Below are positions 56,727 to 64,000 of a stretch of 64,000 bases of DNA, piece by piece. The DNA is taken from positions 2,501 through 66,500 of the forward strand of contig CANDOC010000002.1 of the NCBI GenBank assembly GCA_947387575.1, given 5' to 3'. Position numbers and translations under genes: made by a program. The notes below the pieces were generated by a model. It did not search any database. It was not told where the DNA came from and saw nothing but the letters and a program-made list of their open reading frames with translations. Position 1 is the stretch's first letter; the number at the start of each line of letters is the position of its first letter. The stretch is from Spongorhabdus nitratireducens. Its GTDB lineage: Bacteria; Pseudomonadota; Gammaproteobacteria; Pseudomonadales; Endozoicomonadaceae.

Positions 56727-56762
56727 GCTAGCTATAACAACAGGATCTACGACAACAAGTTG

Positions 56763-57824
56763 TTATTTGGTTTTACGGGGCAGGAAGGCGTACTGCTCCC
56801 AGAGGTCATAACCATTACGGAAGGCGGTCATATCACCCCAGACTTTATTGAAGAAGGGGTCTTCAGCGGAATATTCGTCAGCAACCTTGGCCCATGTTGT
56901 CTGGAAGGTATCCAGCATCTCCTTGCTCCAGTACATATGCTTGACGCCGGACTCTTTCATTGCCCGCATTTCGTTGTACTGACTGGCTTCCCCTTCAGCG
57001 ATGGAGTCAGCTACGGAGGCTTTGCAGGTGGTTTCAACAATCGCCTGCTGTTGTTTGTCCATCTTCGACCAGGTCTTCTTGTTAATCAGCAGTTCAAATA
57101 CGGTTGCCTGCTGGTGCCAGCCCGGGAAGTAGTTGTACTTGACGATTTTTTGCAGCCCCAGTCGCTTATCGATAGCAGGCTGGGAGTATTCCGCACCGTC
57201 AATCACCCCTTTTTCCAGTGCGCCGAAGATTTCACCACCAGGTAACTGAACCGTACCAGCACCGAGTTTTTCCAGCACCGCAGCACCCAGACCAAAGTAG
57301 CGCAGGTTCAGGCCTTTCAGATCTTCAGGCTTATTAATGGGTTTGCTGTACCAGCCGGAAGTTTCCGGGCTCAAAATGGCACAGGGCAGGACTTTCACGT
57401 TATAGCCGTTGCTGTCATACATTTCCTGATACAGCTTCAGGCCATTGCCGTAATACATCCAGGCCATATACTCCCCGGCTTCCGGCCCGAACGGCACCGA
57501 TGAAAACAGGGAGGCAGCTTTCATTTTGCCCTTCCAGTATCCCGCGGTGGCGTAACCGGCATTTACCTTACCGGACGATACAGCATCAAGAATCTGCAGC
57601 GGCGGCACCAGCTTGCCCGGTTCATAGATTTTCATTTTGATTGAGCCACCACTGATCAGCTTCAGCTGGTCAGCAACTTTAACAATCGGGGTACCCAGTG
57701 CAGGCAGGCTGGAGTTGAAAGCGACAGGGGTTTTCAGCAGTACATTGCCGGCAGTAGCAACAGTTGCAGACAGTGAAAGAGTGACGGCACCAACTGCCAT
57801 AGCCAGAGACTTGCGGCTAAACAT
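56763..57824 (-). CDS. dctP: TRAP transporter substrate-binding protein DctP
   Basis: Periplasmic solute receptor of 353 residues. The ATG at 57824 follows AAGGAA by six bases, and the mature part begins after SATVATA. Segments PVKVADQL-like, GKVNAGYATAGYWKGK, NLRYFGLGAAVLEKLGAGTVQLPGGEIFGALEKGVIDGAEY and the conserved Arg in LRYFG fit the DctP fold. The GAEY...DKRLGLQKIVKYNYFPGWHQ region resembles receptors for keto acids or sugar acids; the substrate cannot be named. Confidence 0.92.
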   Translation of the reverse strand: MFSRKSLAMAVGAVTLSLSATVATAGNVLLKTPVAFNSSLPALGTPIVKVADQLKLISGGSIKMKIYEPGKLVPPLQILDAVSSGKVNAGYATAGYWKGKMKAASLFSSVPFGPEAGEYMAWMYYGNGLKLYQEMYDSNGYNVKVLPCAILSPETSGWYSKPINKPEDLKGLNLRYFGLGAAVLEKLGAGTVQLPGGEIFGALEKGVIDGAEYSQPAIDKRLGLQKIVKYNYFPGWHQQATVFELLINKKTWSKMDKQQQAIVETTCKASVADSIAEGEASQYNEMRAMKESGVKHMYWSKEMLDTFQTTWAKVADEYSAEDPFFNKVWGDMTAFRNGYDLWEQYAFLPRKTK

Positions 57825-58039
57825 CGTGATTTCCTTCATTGTTATTATTTTTGTTGTTTTGTGTCGGGCCGATCCTGATGGCCCGAGGCAGAAATCATCT
57901 TACTGCATGATTTTACGACGATGCAAAGGTTTCTATCATCCTGAAGCTCGGTACGAAACTCGTGGCAGCTTGTTGCTCTACTGAATAATCCTTAAGATAT
58001 TTTCATACCCTTTCCTTATCTCGCCGCTACGGAGCTACA

Positions 58040-58906
58040 ATGCCCCTGGAACTGCTTGCACAGAACACCACTTTCTTTCTGGGGTGCGTCTTTATATTGG
58101 GATTAATGGTTGGCAGTTTTCTGAATGTGGTGGTGTGGCGTTTGCCCATTATGATGGATCGGCAATGCAAAACAGAATGCCGGGAAATTCTTGAATTACC
58201 ACCGGAAGCAGAAGACGGTACTTACAACCTGATTTTACCGGCATCCACCTGCCCTCATTGCGAACATAAAATTCGCCCCTGGGAAAATATTCCGGTCATC
58301 AGCTATTTGTTTCTGCGAGGACGCTGCAGTCAGTGTAAAAAAGGTATCTCACCTCGCTACCCCATTGTAGAACTGGCAACCGCTTTAATCAGCCTGCTGG
58401 TTGCCTCCCATTTTGGGTACGGGCTGCAAACCCTGCTAGTGCTGGGACTGAGCTGGTGTCTGATTGCCCTGACCCTGATTGATTTTGACCACCAACTGCT
58501 TCCGGATGATATTACCCTGCCGCTGATATGGGCCGGTCTGATTATCAACAGCTTCGGTATTTTTACTTCTCTTGAAAGCGCACTCTGGGGCGCAGTTGCC
58601 GGCTATCTTTCGCTCTGGTCAGTATACTGGCTGTTCAAATGGGCGACGAAAAAAGAAGGCATGGGTTATGGAGACTTCAAACTGTTAGCCGCACTTGGAG
58701 CCTGGATGGGCTGGCAGGTATTACCTATGGTCATTCTGATGTCGTCTTTTGTCGGTGCTTTTATTGGCATCATGCTGGTGCTGTTCAAGGGCCGGGATCA
58801 TAACCTGCCGATTCCTTTCGGCCCTTATCTTGCTGCCGCCGGGTTTATTGTCCTGCTCTGGGGCGATAAGCTGGCAGCCCAGTATTTAAGATTAATGGCG
58901 TTTTAA
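58040..58906 (+). CDS. pilD: Prepilin peptidase/N-methyltransferase PilD
   Basis: Cleaves and methylates type IV prepilins at the inner membrane. The 288 residues have GSFLNVVVWRLP near 27, the zinc tetracysteine CPHC...CSQC (near 73-100), and the catalytic aspartates in LIDFDHQLLPDD and GMGYGDFKLLAALGAWMG. Family order pilC-pilD-coaE is broken by the 11-kb insertion upstream; coaE follows 4 bp after. Confidence 0.96.
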   Translation: MPLELLAQNTTFFLGCVFILGLMVGSFLNVVVWRLPIMMDRQCKTECREILELPPEAEDGTYNLILPASTCPHCEHKIRPWENIPVISYLFLRGRCSQCKKGISPRYPIVELATALISLLVASHFGYGLQTLLVLGLSWCLIALTLIDFDHQLLPDDITLPLIWAGLIINSFGIFTSLESALWGAVAGYLSLWSVYWLFKWATKKEGMGYGDFKLLAALGAWMGWQVLPMVILMSSFVGAFIGIMLVLFKGRDHNLPIPFGPYLAAAGFIVLLWGDKLAAQYLRLMAF

Positions 58907-58910
58907 AATA

Positions 58911-59504
58911 ATGATTGTTGGTATTACCGGAGGCATTGGCAGCGGCAAGTCGGCTGTAACCCGTTATTTGGAAACCAAAGGTATTGCAGTTGTCGATGCC
59001 GATCTGGCGGCGCGGGTTATTGTTGAACCTGGCCGCCCGGTACTTGGACAGCTAAGACAACGCTATGGTGATGAAGTGTTACTGTCGGACGGCAACCTGA
59101 ATCGCCCCTGGCTGCGGGAAAAAATCTTTGGTGACAGCGACGAACGCAAATGGGTTGAGTCTGTGATGCATCCGGAAATTCGTAACGAAATTTTGCGCCA
59201 GCTGGATGATGCTGACTCACCTTATAAAGTACTCGTCTCTCCTCTGCTACTGGAAACTTCACAACATGAAATGGTTGACCGGGTTCTGGTGGTTGATGTG
59301 CCGGAAACAGTGCAGGTTGAACGTACAACTCAACGCGACAGTGTGCCAGCCACTCAGGTAGAAGCCATTCTGAAAGCCCAGGCTAGCCGCCAGAACCGGC
59401 TTGATAAAGCAGATGATGTAGTAGACAACAGCCTCGACCTGCCGGCATTACACCAGCAAGTCGACAAACTGCATGAGAAATATCTCAAACTCTGTCAGAA
59501 CTGA
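58911..59504 (+). CDS. coaE: Dephospho-CoA kinase
   Basis: Last step of coenzyme A synthesis. The 197-residue protein starts MIVGITGGIGSGKSAVTRYLE (P-loop), with VDADLAARVIVEPG, LVSPLLLET and the late QASRQNRLDKADDVVDN. It is coupled to pilD (4-bp gap) as in Pseudomonas and converges with nadE. Confidence 0.96.
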   Translation: MIVGITGGIGSGKSAVTRYLETKGIAVVDADLAARVIVEPGRPVLGQLRQRYGDEVLLSDGNLNRPWLREKIFGDSDERKWVESVMHPEIRNEILRQLDDADSPYKVLVSPLLLETSQHEMVDRVLVVDVPETVQVERTTQRDSVPATQVEAILKAQASRQNRLDKADDVVDNSLDLPALHQQVDKLHEKYLKLCQN

Positions 59505-59507
59505 AAC

Positions 59508-61130
59508 TTACTCACCCGGTTTCCAGCCATTGGTAATCGGGTAACGACGGTCACGACCAAATCCACGCGGCGTAATACGCACACCGACCGGTGCCTGACG
59601 TCGCTTGTATTCGTTGATATCTACCAGTCGAATAACCCGGTAAACCTCTTCCCGGTCAAAGCCTTCGGCTACGATATACTCCGCACTGCGATCTTCTTCG
59701 ATATACAATTCCAGAATACGGTCCAGTACCTCATAAGGTGGCAGGCTGTCTTCATCGACCTGGTCCGGCGCCAGTTCGGCAGACGGCGGACGGTCAATCA
59801 CCCGCTGTGGCACCGCCGGGCTGATAGTGTTGCGGTATTCTGCCAGTTTGAATACCAGCGTCTTCGGTACATCTTTCAGCACATCAAATCCACCGGCCAT
59901 ATCACCGTACAGGGTCGCATAGCCTACAGCCATTTCAGACTTGTTGCCGGTCGTCAGTACCAGACGGCCTTTCTTATTGGAAATGGCCATCAGCAGTACG
60001 CCACGGCAGCGAGACTGCAGGTTTTCCTCGGTGGTATCGCGGGAGGTATTGGCAAACTCGGCAGACAAGGTGGACATGAAGGCATCAAACATGGGTTCGA
60101 TAGCCAGCGACTTGTATTCCACGCCCAGCATTTCCGCCTGCTCTGCCGCATCCTCTTTACTCATATCAGAGGTATAGCGATACGGCATCATCACCGCTTC
60201 AACCCGGTCCTTGCCCAACGCATCAACCGCAATAGCCAGTACCAGCCCGGAGTCGATACCGCCGGACAGGCCCAGTACAATACCCTTGAAGCCGTTTTTG
60301 TTGACGTAGTCGCGGACACCCAGCACCAGCGCGTTGTATACTCGCTCCAGTTCTTCCGGGGCCGGATTCATTGCAGCCGCTTCAATCTGATGGGTTTCAG
60401 TATTGAAGCTGACAACTGATAGGTCTTCTTCGAACCACTTGCTGACAGCCGCCAGAGAACCGTCGGTATTCATGGCAAAAGAGCCGCCATCAAACACCAG
60501 TTCATCCTGACCACCAATCTGGTTTACATAAACCACTGGCAGACCTGACTCCTGACAGCGCTCAGCAACCACCTGCTGACGCATTTTCAGCTTTTCACGA
60601 TGGAATGGTGAAGCATTCAGGTTCAGAATCAGTTCAGCACCTTTCGCCTTGAGCTGGGCTGCCGGGTCGGCATACCAGATATCTTCACAGACGCTGAGAC
60701 CGATTTTCACCCCTTTGTATTCAAACAGAGCGGATTCAGTACCCGGTACAAAGTAGCGTTTTTCATCAAATACCTGATAGTTGGGCAAGTGCTGCTTGGC
60801 ATAGCGCTGGATAATTTCACCATCGCGCATGACCAGTGCCAGGTTTTCCAGTCCACCTTCACCGGCGCCGGGCGCACCGATAACCAGATGGATGCCGGAT
60901 ACAGCCTTGAGCTTTTCCAGTGCCCGGTCGATTCGCAGCAGCATACTGTCGCGTAGCAGCAGATCTTCCGGCGGATAGCCGCAGAGCGTCAGCTCGGGAT
61001 AAACAATAATATCCGCACTCAGCTCATCACGGGCCTTATTTGCCGCAGCGATGACCTTGTCGGTATTTCCTTCAATATCACCCACCACCATATTGAGCTG
61101 GGCCATTGCGATGCGCAGGTCAGACGACAT
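59508..61130 (-). CDS. nadE: NAD+ synthase (glutamine-hydrolysing)
   Basis: Amidates deamido-NAD+ with glutamine as donor. The 540 residues join an N-terminal nitrilase-like glutaminase (Glu in VYPELTLCGYPPEDLL, Lys in RYAKQHLPNYQVFDEKRYF, Cys in GLSVCEDIWYADPAAQ) to a C-terminal synthetase with the PP-loop VLGLSGGIDSGLVLAIA near residue 285. It lies between coaE (3-bp gap, convergent) and pilS (divergent). Confidence 0.96.
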   Translation of the reverse strand: MSSDLRIAMAQLNMVVGDIEGNTDKVIAAANKARDELSADIIVYPELTLCGYPPEDLLLRDSMLLRIDRALEKLKAVSGIHLVIGAPGAGEGGLENLALVMRDGEIIQRYAKQHLPNYQVFDEKRYFVPGTESALFEYKGVKIGLSVCEDIWYADPAAQLKAKGAELILNLNASPFHREKLKMRQQVVAERCQESGLPVVYVNQIGGQDELVFDGGSFAMNTDGSLAAVSKWFEEDLSVVSFNTETHQIEAAAMNPAPEELERVYNALVLGVRDYVNKNGFKGIVLGLSGGIDSGLVLAIAVDALGKDRVEAVMMPYRYTSDMSKEDAAEQAEMLGVEYKSLAIEPMFDAFMSTLSAEFANTSRDTTEENLQSRCRGVLLMAISNKKGRLVLTTGNKSEMAVGYATLYGDMAGGFDVLKDVPKTLVFKLAEYRNTISPAVPQRVIDRPPSAELAPDQVDEDSLPPYEVLDRILELYIEEDRSAEYIVAEGFDREEVYRVIRLVDINEYKRRQAPVGVRITPRGFGRDRRYPITNGWKPGE

Positions 61131-61339
61131 TCAAACCTCGTAGATGCCATGAGCAAAGAAGTACCGGTTTTACCCTTCAGGAAGCCAAGGGGCGGGTAAA
61201 ACGGTGTTTGCATGATAAAAATAGCGAAATAAATAGCCGCCTATTTTCCGCCAACTGGCGTTGTGTGTAAAACCCCATGGATTTCCGGTCGATAAACCCT
61301 ATGGAGACACCTCACTAACCACCTAGGGACGACGCCCAC

Positions 61340-62917
61340 TTGGTTACCACAACCGCTGAAGAATTTGCTTCCCAACAGGACCAGCGGGTACTGAAGGTAT
61401 ACCATCTCTACCGCTGCCTACTGGGGCTGATTCTGACTCTTGCCGCTTTTACCCCGCTGGGTCCGGAAATCTTTGAAGAGCACTTGATTGATGCTGTACG
61501 GGTTTACTGCGGTGTTTATCTGCTACTGAATCTCGGAATCCTGCTAGCTCCACCTTTTGGTACCCAGGGTCAATTTGTTGTCACAGCCACAGATATTCTG
61601 ATGCTGGCCGGTCTGATGTATCTGACCGGTGCCAATAATCTGGGTATCAGCAACCTGCTATTTGTTTCTGTCGCAGCCGGCAATATTCTGATCCACGGTC
61701 AGGCAGGTATTGCACTGGCGGCGCTGGCATCCATCTGTGTTACCGCTTTGGCGATGCATATGGGTCTGCAGGCGACAGGGATGGAGCACCAGGTTAACTC
61801 GTGGTTGCTGGGTATTATGTTCTTTGTGACTGCCATTCTTATCCAAGGGCTAGCACGCCGACTGCGCCACACCGAGATGCTAGCGCAGGAAAATGCCCGC
61901 CATAACGCCTTGCTCCAGGCTCTGAGTCACAATGTCATCCGTCATATGAAGACCGGAATACTGGTCGTCAGGGAGCCACATGAAATCATAATGATTAATG
62001 AGTCCGCTCAGCGCCTCTTGGGTGACAATGACTCCAACGACTTGAGCCAGCTTTCACCCCAGTTGCATCAGGCATTGGAACAATGGCAAACCAACCCTAG
62101 TCTCCACCCTGCTCCTTTTCGGATTAAACCCGATGCCAACGAGATCAAGGCCGGTTTCTCCAGCTTGGGATCGGACGGATTTATCCTGATATTCCTCGAT
62201 GATATTGCCTTGCTTGCACAACAGGCTCAGCAGCTGAAGCTGGCGTCACTGGGGCGCCTCAGTGCCAGTATCGCTCATGAAATCCGTAATCCGTTGGGCG
62301 CTATCAGCCATGCTGCCCAGCTGATGCATGAAGATATTAGCGGAAATAACAGTGAGTCCCGGTTGCTTCGGATCATTCTGGACCAGAGTAACCGGGTGAA
62401 TAAAATCATCGAAAATGTTCAGCAGCTGTCTCGCCGGCGTCAACCCAATCCTGAATTGATCCAGATGAATCAATGGCTGCAGCAGTTTATCGACAGTGAA
62501 TATGCCCGCCGAAAAGATGTGCTGGTCAAGCTACACCCCTGTGATCATGATGTCTGGGTCAATGCTGACGCCACTCAAATGACTCAGGTTGTTCGCAACC
62601 TGTGCGACAACGGCCTGTATTACAGCCGTGAACATGGTGGTCAGGCTTATGTCATCCTGACTACCGGTGTTGATCAAAAGAATGGTCAGCCCTGGCTCGA
62701 TATCCGCGACTACGGCCCCGGTCTTACCAGCGAGCAGGAAACCCACTTGTTCGAGCCTTTCTATACCACTTCCAAACAAGGAACCGGACTGGGGTTATAT
62801 CTGGCCCGTGAACTTTGTGAAGCCAACCAGGCCAGCCTGCACCTGGCCTCTGCCAATCGCCTGCCCGGCGCTTGTTTCCGCATCACCTTTGCCCACCCTG
62901 ACCGGTTAATGAGCTAA
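61340..62917 (+). CDS. pilS: Sensor histidine kinase PilS (TTG start)
   Basis: Membrane sensor for type IV pilus gene expression. The 525 residues have six N-terminal helices (about 25-180), a PAS-like linker and a kinase core: H-box SASIAHEIRNPLGAISHAAQLM near 310, N-box VVRNLCDNGLYYSREHG and G-boxes DYGPGL and GTGLGLYLARELCE. TTG at 61340 is the only usual start between an in-frame TAA at 61316 and the first helix, so the assignment is firm. pilR follows. Confidence 0.93.
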   Translation: MVTTTAEEFASQQDQRVLKVYHLYRCLLGLILTLAAFTPLGPEIFEEHLIDAVRVYCGVYLLLNLGILLAPPFGTQGQFVVTATDILMLAGLMYLTGANNLGISNLLFVSVAAGNILIHGQAGIALAALASICVTALAMHMGLQATGMEHQVNSWLLGIMFFVTAILIQGLARRLRHTEMLAQENARHNALLQALSHNVIRHMKTGILVVREPHEIIMINESAQRLLGDNDSNDLSQLSPQLHQALEQWQTNPSLHPAPFRIKPDANEIKAGFSSLGSDGFILIFLDDIALLAQQAQQLKLASLGRLSASIAHEIRNPLGAISHAAQLMHEDISGNNSESRLLRIILDQSNRVNKIIENVQQLSRRRQPNPELIQMNQWLQQFIDSEYARRKDVLVKLHPCDHDVWVNADATQMTQVVRNLCDNGLYYSREHGGQAYVILTTGVDQKNGQPWLDIRDYGPGLTSEQETHLFEPFYTTSKQGTGLGLYLARELCEANQASLHLASANRLPGACFRITFAHPDRLMS

Positions 62918-62977
62918 ACCCTGTTCAGCATCCATTACTGTCGTTAAGATAAAAAAGATACGCTGATGGGATTTGTT

Positions 62978-64000
62978 ATGGATAACAATAAAAAAACCAT
63001 CCTGATTGTTGATGACGAACCGGATATTCGTGAACTGCTGGAAATTACTCTCGGGCGCATGGAGCTACCGACGGTTTCTGCCGCCAGCTATCGAGAAGCA
63101 CTGCACCAGCTCGACCAACAGCCTTTCTCCCTCTGCCTGACCGATATGAATCTGCCGGACGGTAACGGCATCGATATTGTGCGCCATATTCAGCAGAACC
63201 ATGAACAGATGCCGGTAGCCATGATTACCGCCTATGGCAGTATGGAATCGGCTATCGAGGCACTGAAAGCCGGCGCTTTTGATTTTCTTGCCAAACCCGT
63301 TGACCTGACACGACTGCGTAATCTGGTGACATCGGCTCTAAAGGTAAGAGCAGAGCTGCCTGAAGATGACGGAAAGGAACGCTTGATTGGCCAGTCAGAG
63401 CCGATGCTCAAGCTGCGTCAGCGCATAACCAAACTGGCCAGAAGTCAGGCTCCCGTCTTTATTTCTGGCGAATCCGGCACCGGTAAAGAAGTTATTGCCC
63501 GAATGATTCACGAACAGGGACACCGGGCGGATGATCCGTTTATTCCTGTTAACTGTGGTGCCATCCCTTCAGAACTGATGGAAAGCGAATTTTTTGGACA
63601 TCGCAAAGGCAGCTTTACCGGCGCAACCAGTGACAAGCCCGGCCTGTTTCAGGCTGCCAATGGTGGCACCCTGTTTCTTGATGAAGTTGCCGATTTACCA
63701 TTGCCAATGCAGGTTAAACTACTTCGAGCGATTCAGGAAAAGAGCGTTCGCCCGGTCGGAAGTGAGAAGGAGATTCCCGTCGATGTTCGTATTCTCAGTG
63801 CAACTCACAAGAATCTCGAAGAAGAAGTGAACGACGGCAATTTCCGTCAGGATCTTTTTTACCGTATCAATGTTATCGAACTGGCCGTCCCTCCACTGCG
63901 TGAAAGACAACAGGATATTCCTCTACTGGTTCGTCATCTATTGTCACGTATTGCCACCAGCCATGGTGTATTAGAGCCGGAGATCACTGACGATGCGCTT
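62978..64000 (+). CDS. pilR: Sigma54-dependent response regulator PilR, partial
   Basis: Runs off the right edge after 341 codons. The receiver domain (about 1-120) has the acidic pair DDE, phosphoacceptor D in LCLTDMNLPDG and K in FLAKPVD; the AAA+ domain has GESGTGKE (Walker A near 164), the sigma54 contact loop GSFTGA, GGTLFLDEVADLP (Walker B) and the arginine segment FRQDLFYRINV. ATG 62978 is preceded by GATGGG; an ATG four codons upstream is in frame. It partners PilS. Confidence 0.94.
   Translation, partial: MDNNKKTILIVDDEPDIRELLEITLGRMELPTVSAASYREALHQLDQQPFSLCLTDMNLPDGNGIDIVRHIQQNHEQMPVAMITAYGSMESAIEALKAGAFDFLAKPVDLTRLRNLVTSALKVRAELPEDDGKERLIGQSEPMLKLRQRITKLARSQAPVFISGESGTGKEVIARMIHEQGHRADDPFIPVNCGAIPSELMESEFFGHRKGSFTGATSDKPGLFQAANGGTLFLDEVADLPLPMQVKLLRAIQEKSVRPVGSEKEIPVDVRILSATHKNLEEEVNDGNFRQDLFYRINVIELAVPPLRERQQDIPLLVRHLLSRIATSHGVLEPEITDDAL

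Noticed and set aside
46664-58039. Integrase, transposase or flanking direct repeats marking a mobile island
   Set aside because: None was seen; only the pilC fragment supports insertion, so no mobile element is annotated.

Overview
The window is a chromosomal stretch of a gammaproteobacterium. Its housekeeping blocks have the gene order of Pseudomonadales and Oceanospirillales: tyrS / M23 peptidase / anmK / erpA / argC / hemJ; trpE, trpG, trpDC; lptD-surA-rsmA-apaG-apaH; pilC, pilD, coaE; pilSR. A host-associated marine relative of Endozoicomonas or Hahella would fit, but I cannot fix the genus. No rRNA, tRNA, CRISPR array, phage or intact insertion sequence was seen. The genes are densely packed with ordinary gammaproteobacterial codon use, except in the accessory stretch at about 46.7-52.5 kb, which looks richer in A+T.

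Layout. 1-9.4 kb: tyrS (cut by the left edge), a cell-wall M23 endopeptidase, anmK, erpA behind an IscR-like promoter, a bactofilin with a coiled-coil membrane protein, argC, a ClC channel and hemJ. 9.4-17.8 kb: a RoxA-like di-haem cytochrome, a DUF805 protein, a globin, OsmC, a YjiH-type membrane protein and OvoA (ovothiol synthesis). 17.8-22.3 kb: trpE, trpG, trpDC on the minus strand behind a long leader holding a short Trp-rich reading frame. 22.5-31.1 kb: a beta-CASP RNase, a GlxA regulator divergent from an isochorismatase-type hydrolase and a GST, a P-II protein, a cysteine-rich orphan secreted protein, hutH, trkH and a NifX-like protein. 31.1-38.1 kb: a LysR regulator, cytochrome b561 and YceI, a di-haem peroxidase behind an FNR/Anr-like palindrome, an NTF2-fold protein, then murU-djlA-rpe-gph. 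38.5-45.3 kb: lptD-surA-rsmA-apaG-apaH. 45.4-64 kb: pilC, an accessory insertion of about 11 kb, then pilD-coaE, nadE and pilS-pilR (cut by the right edge).

The insertion between pilC and pilD holds a secreted spherulin-4/GH114-like protein, a decayed second copy of the pilC 3' end, a MetR-like regulator, a TauE/SafE exporter, a MesD-MesX pair (folate-independent, oxygen-requiring methionine synthase), an ars locus (arsR, acr3 and a CX5R phosphatase) and a TRAP transporter (dctP-dctQ-dctM).

The least explained structure is a family of four intergenic hairpin elements of about 150-165 bp (near 9.5, 12.9, 43.7 and 44.3 kb). They have long terminal inverted repeats and a shared centre of the form GGAGCRTAGC-N2-4-GCTAYGTGAC. 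Two of them bracket apaG and begin exactly at the stop codons of rsmA and apaG. The gene after the second one, apaH, has no ATG, GTG or TTG start in the right place; a well-spaced Shine-Dalgarno sequence points to an ATC codon instead.
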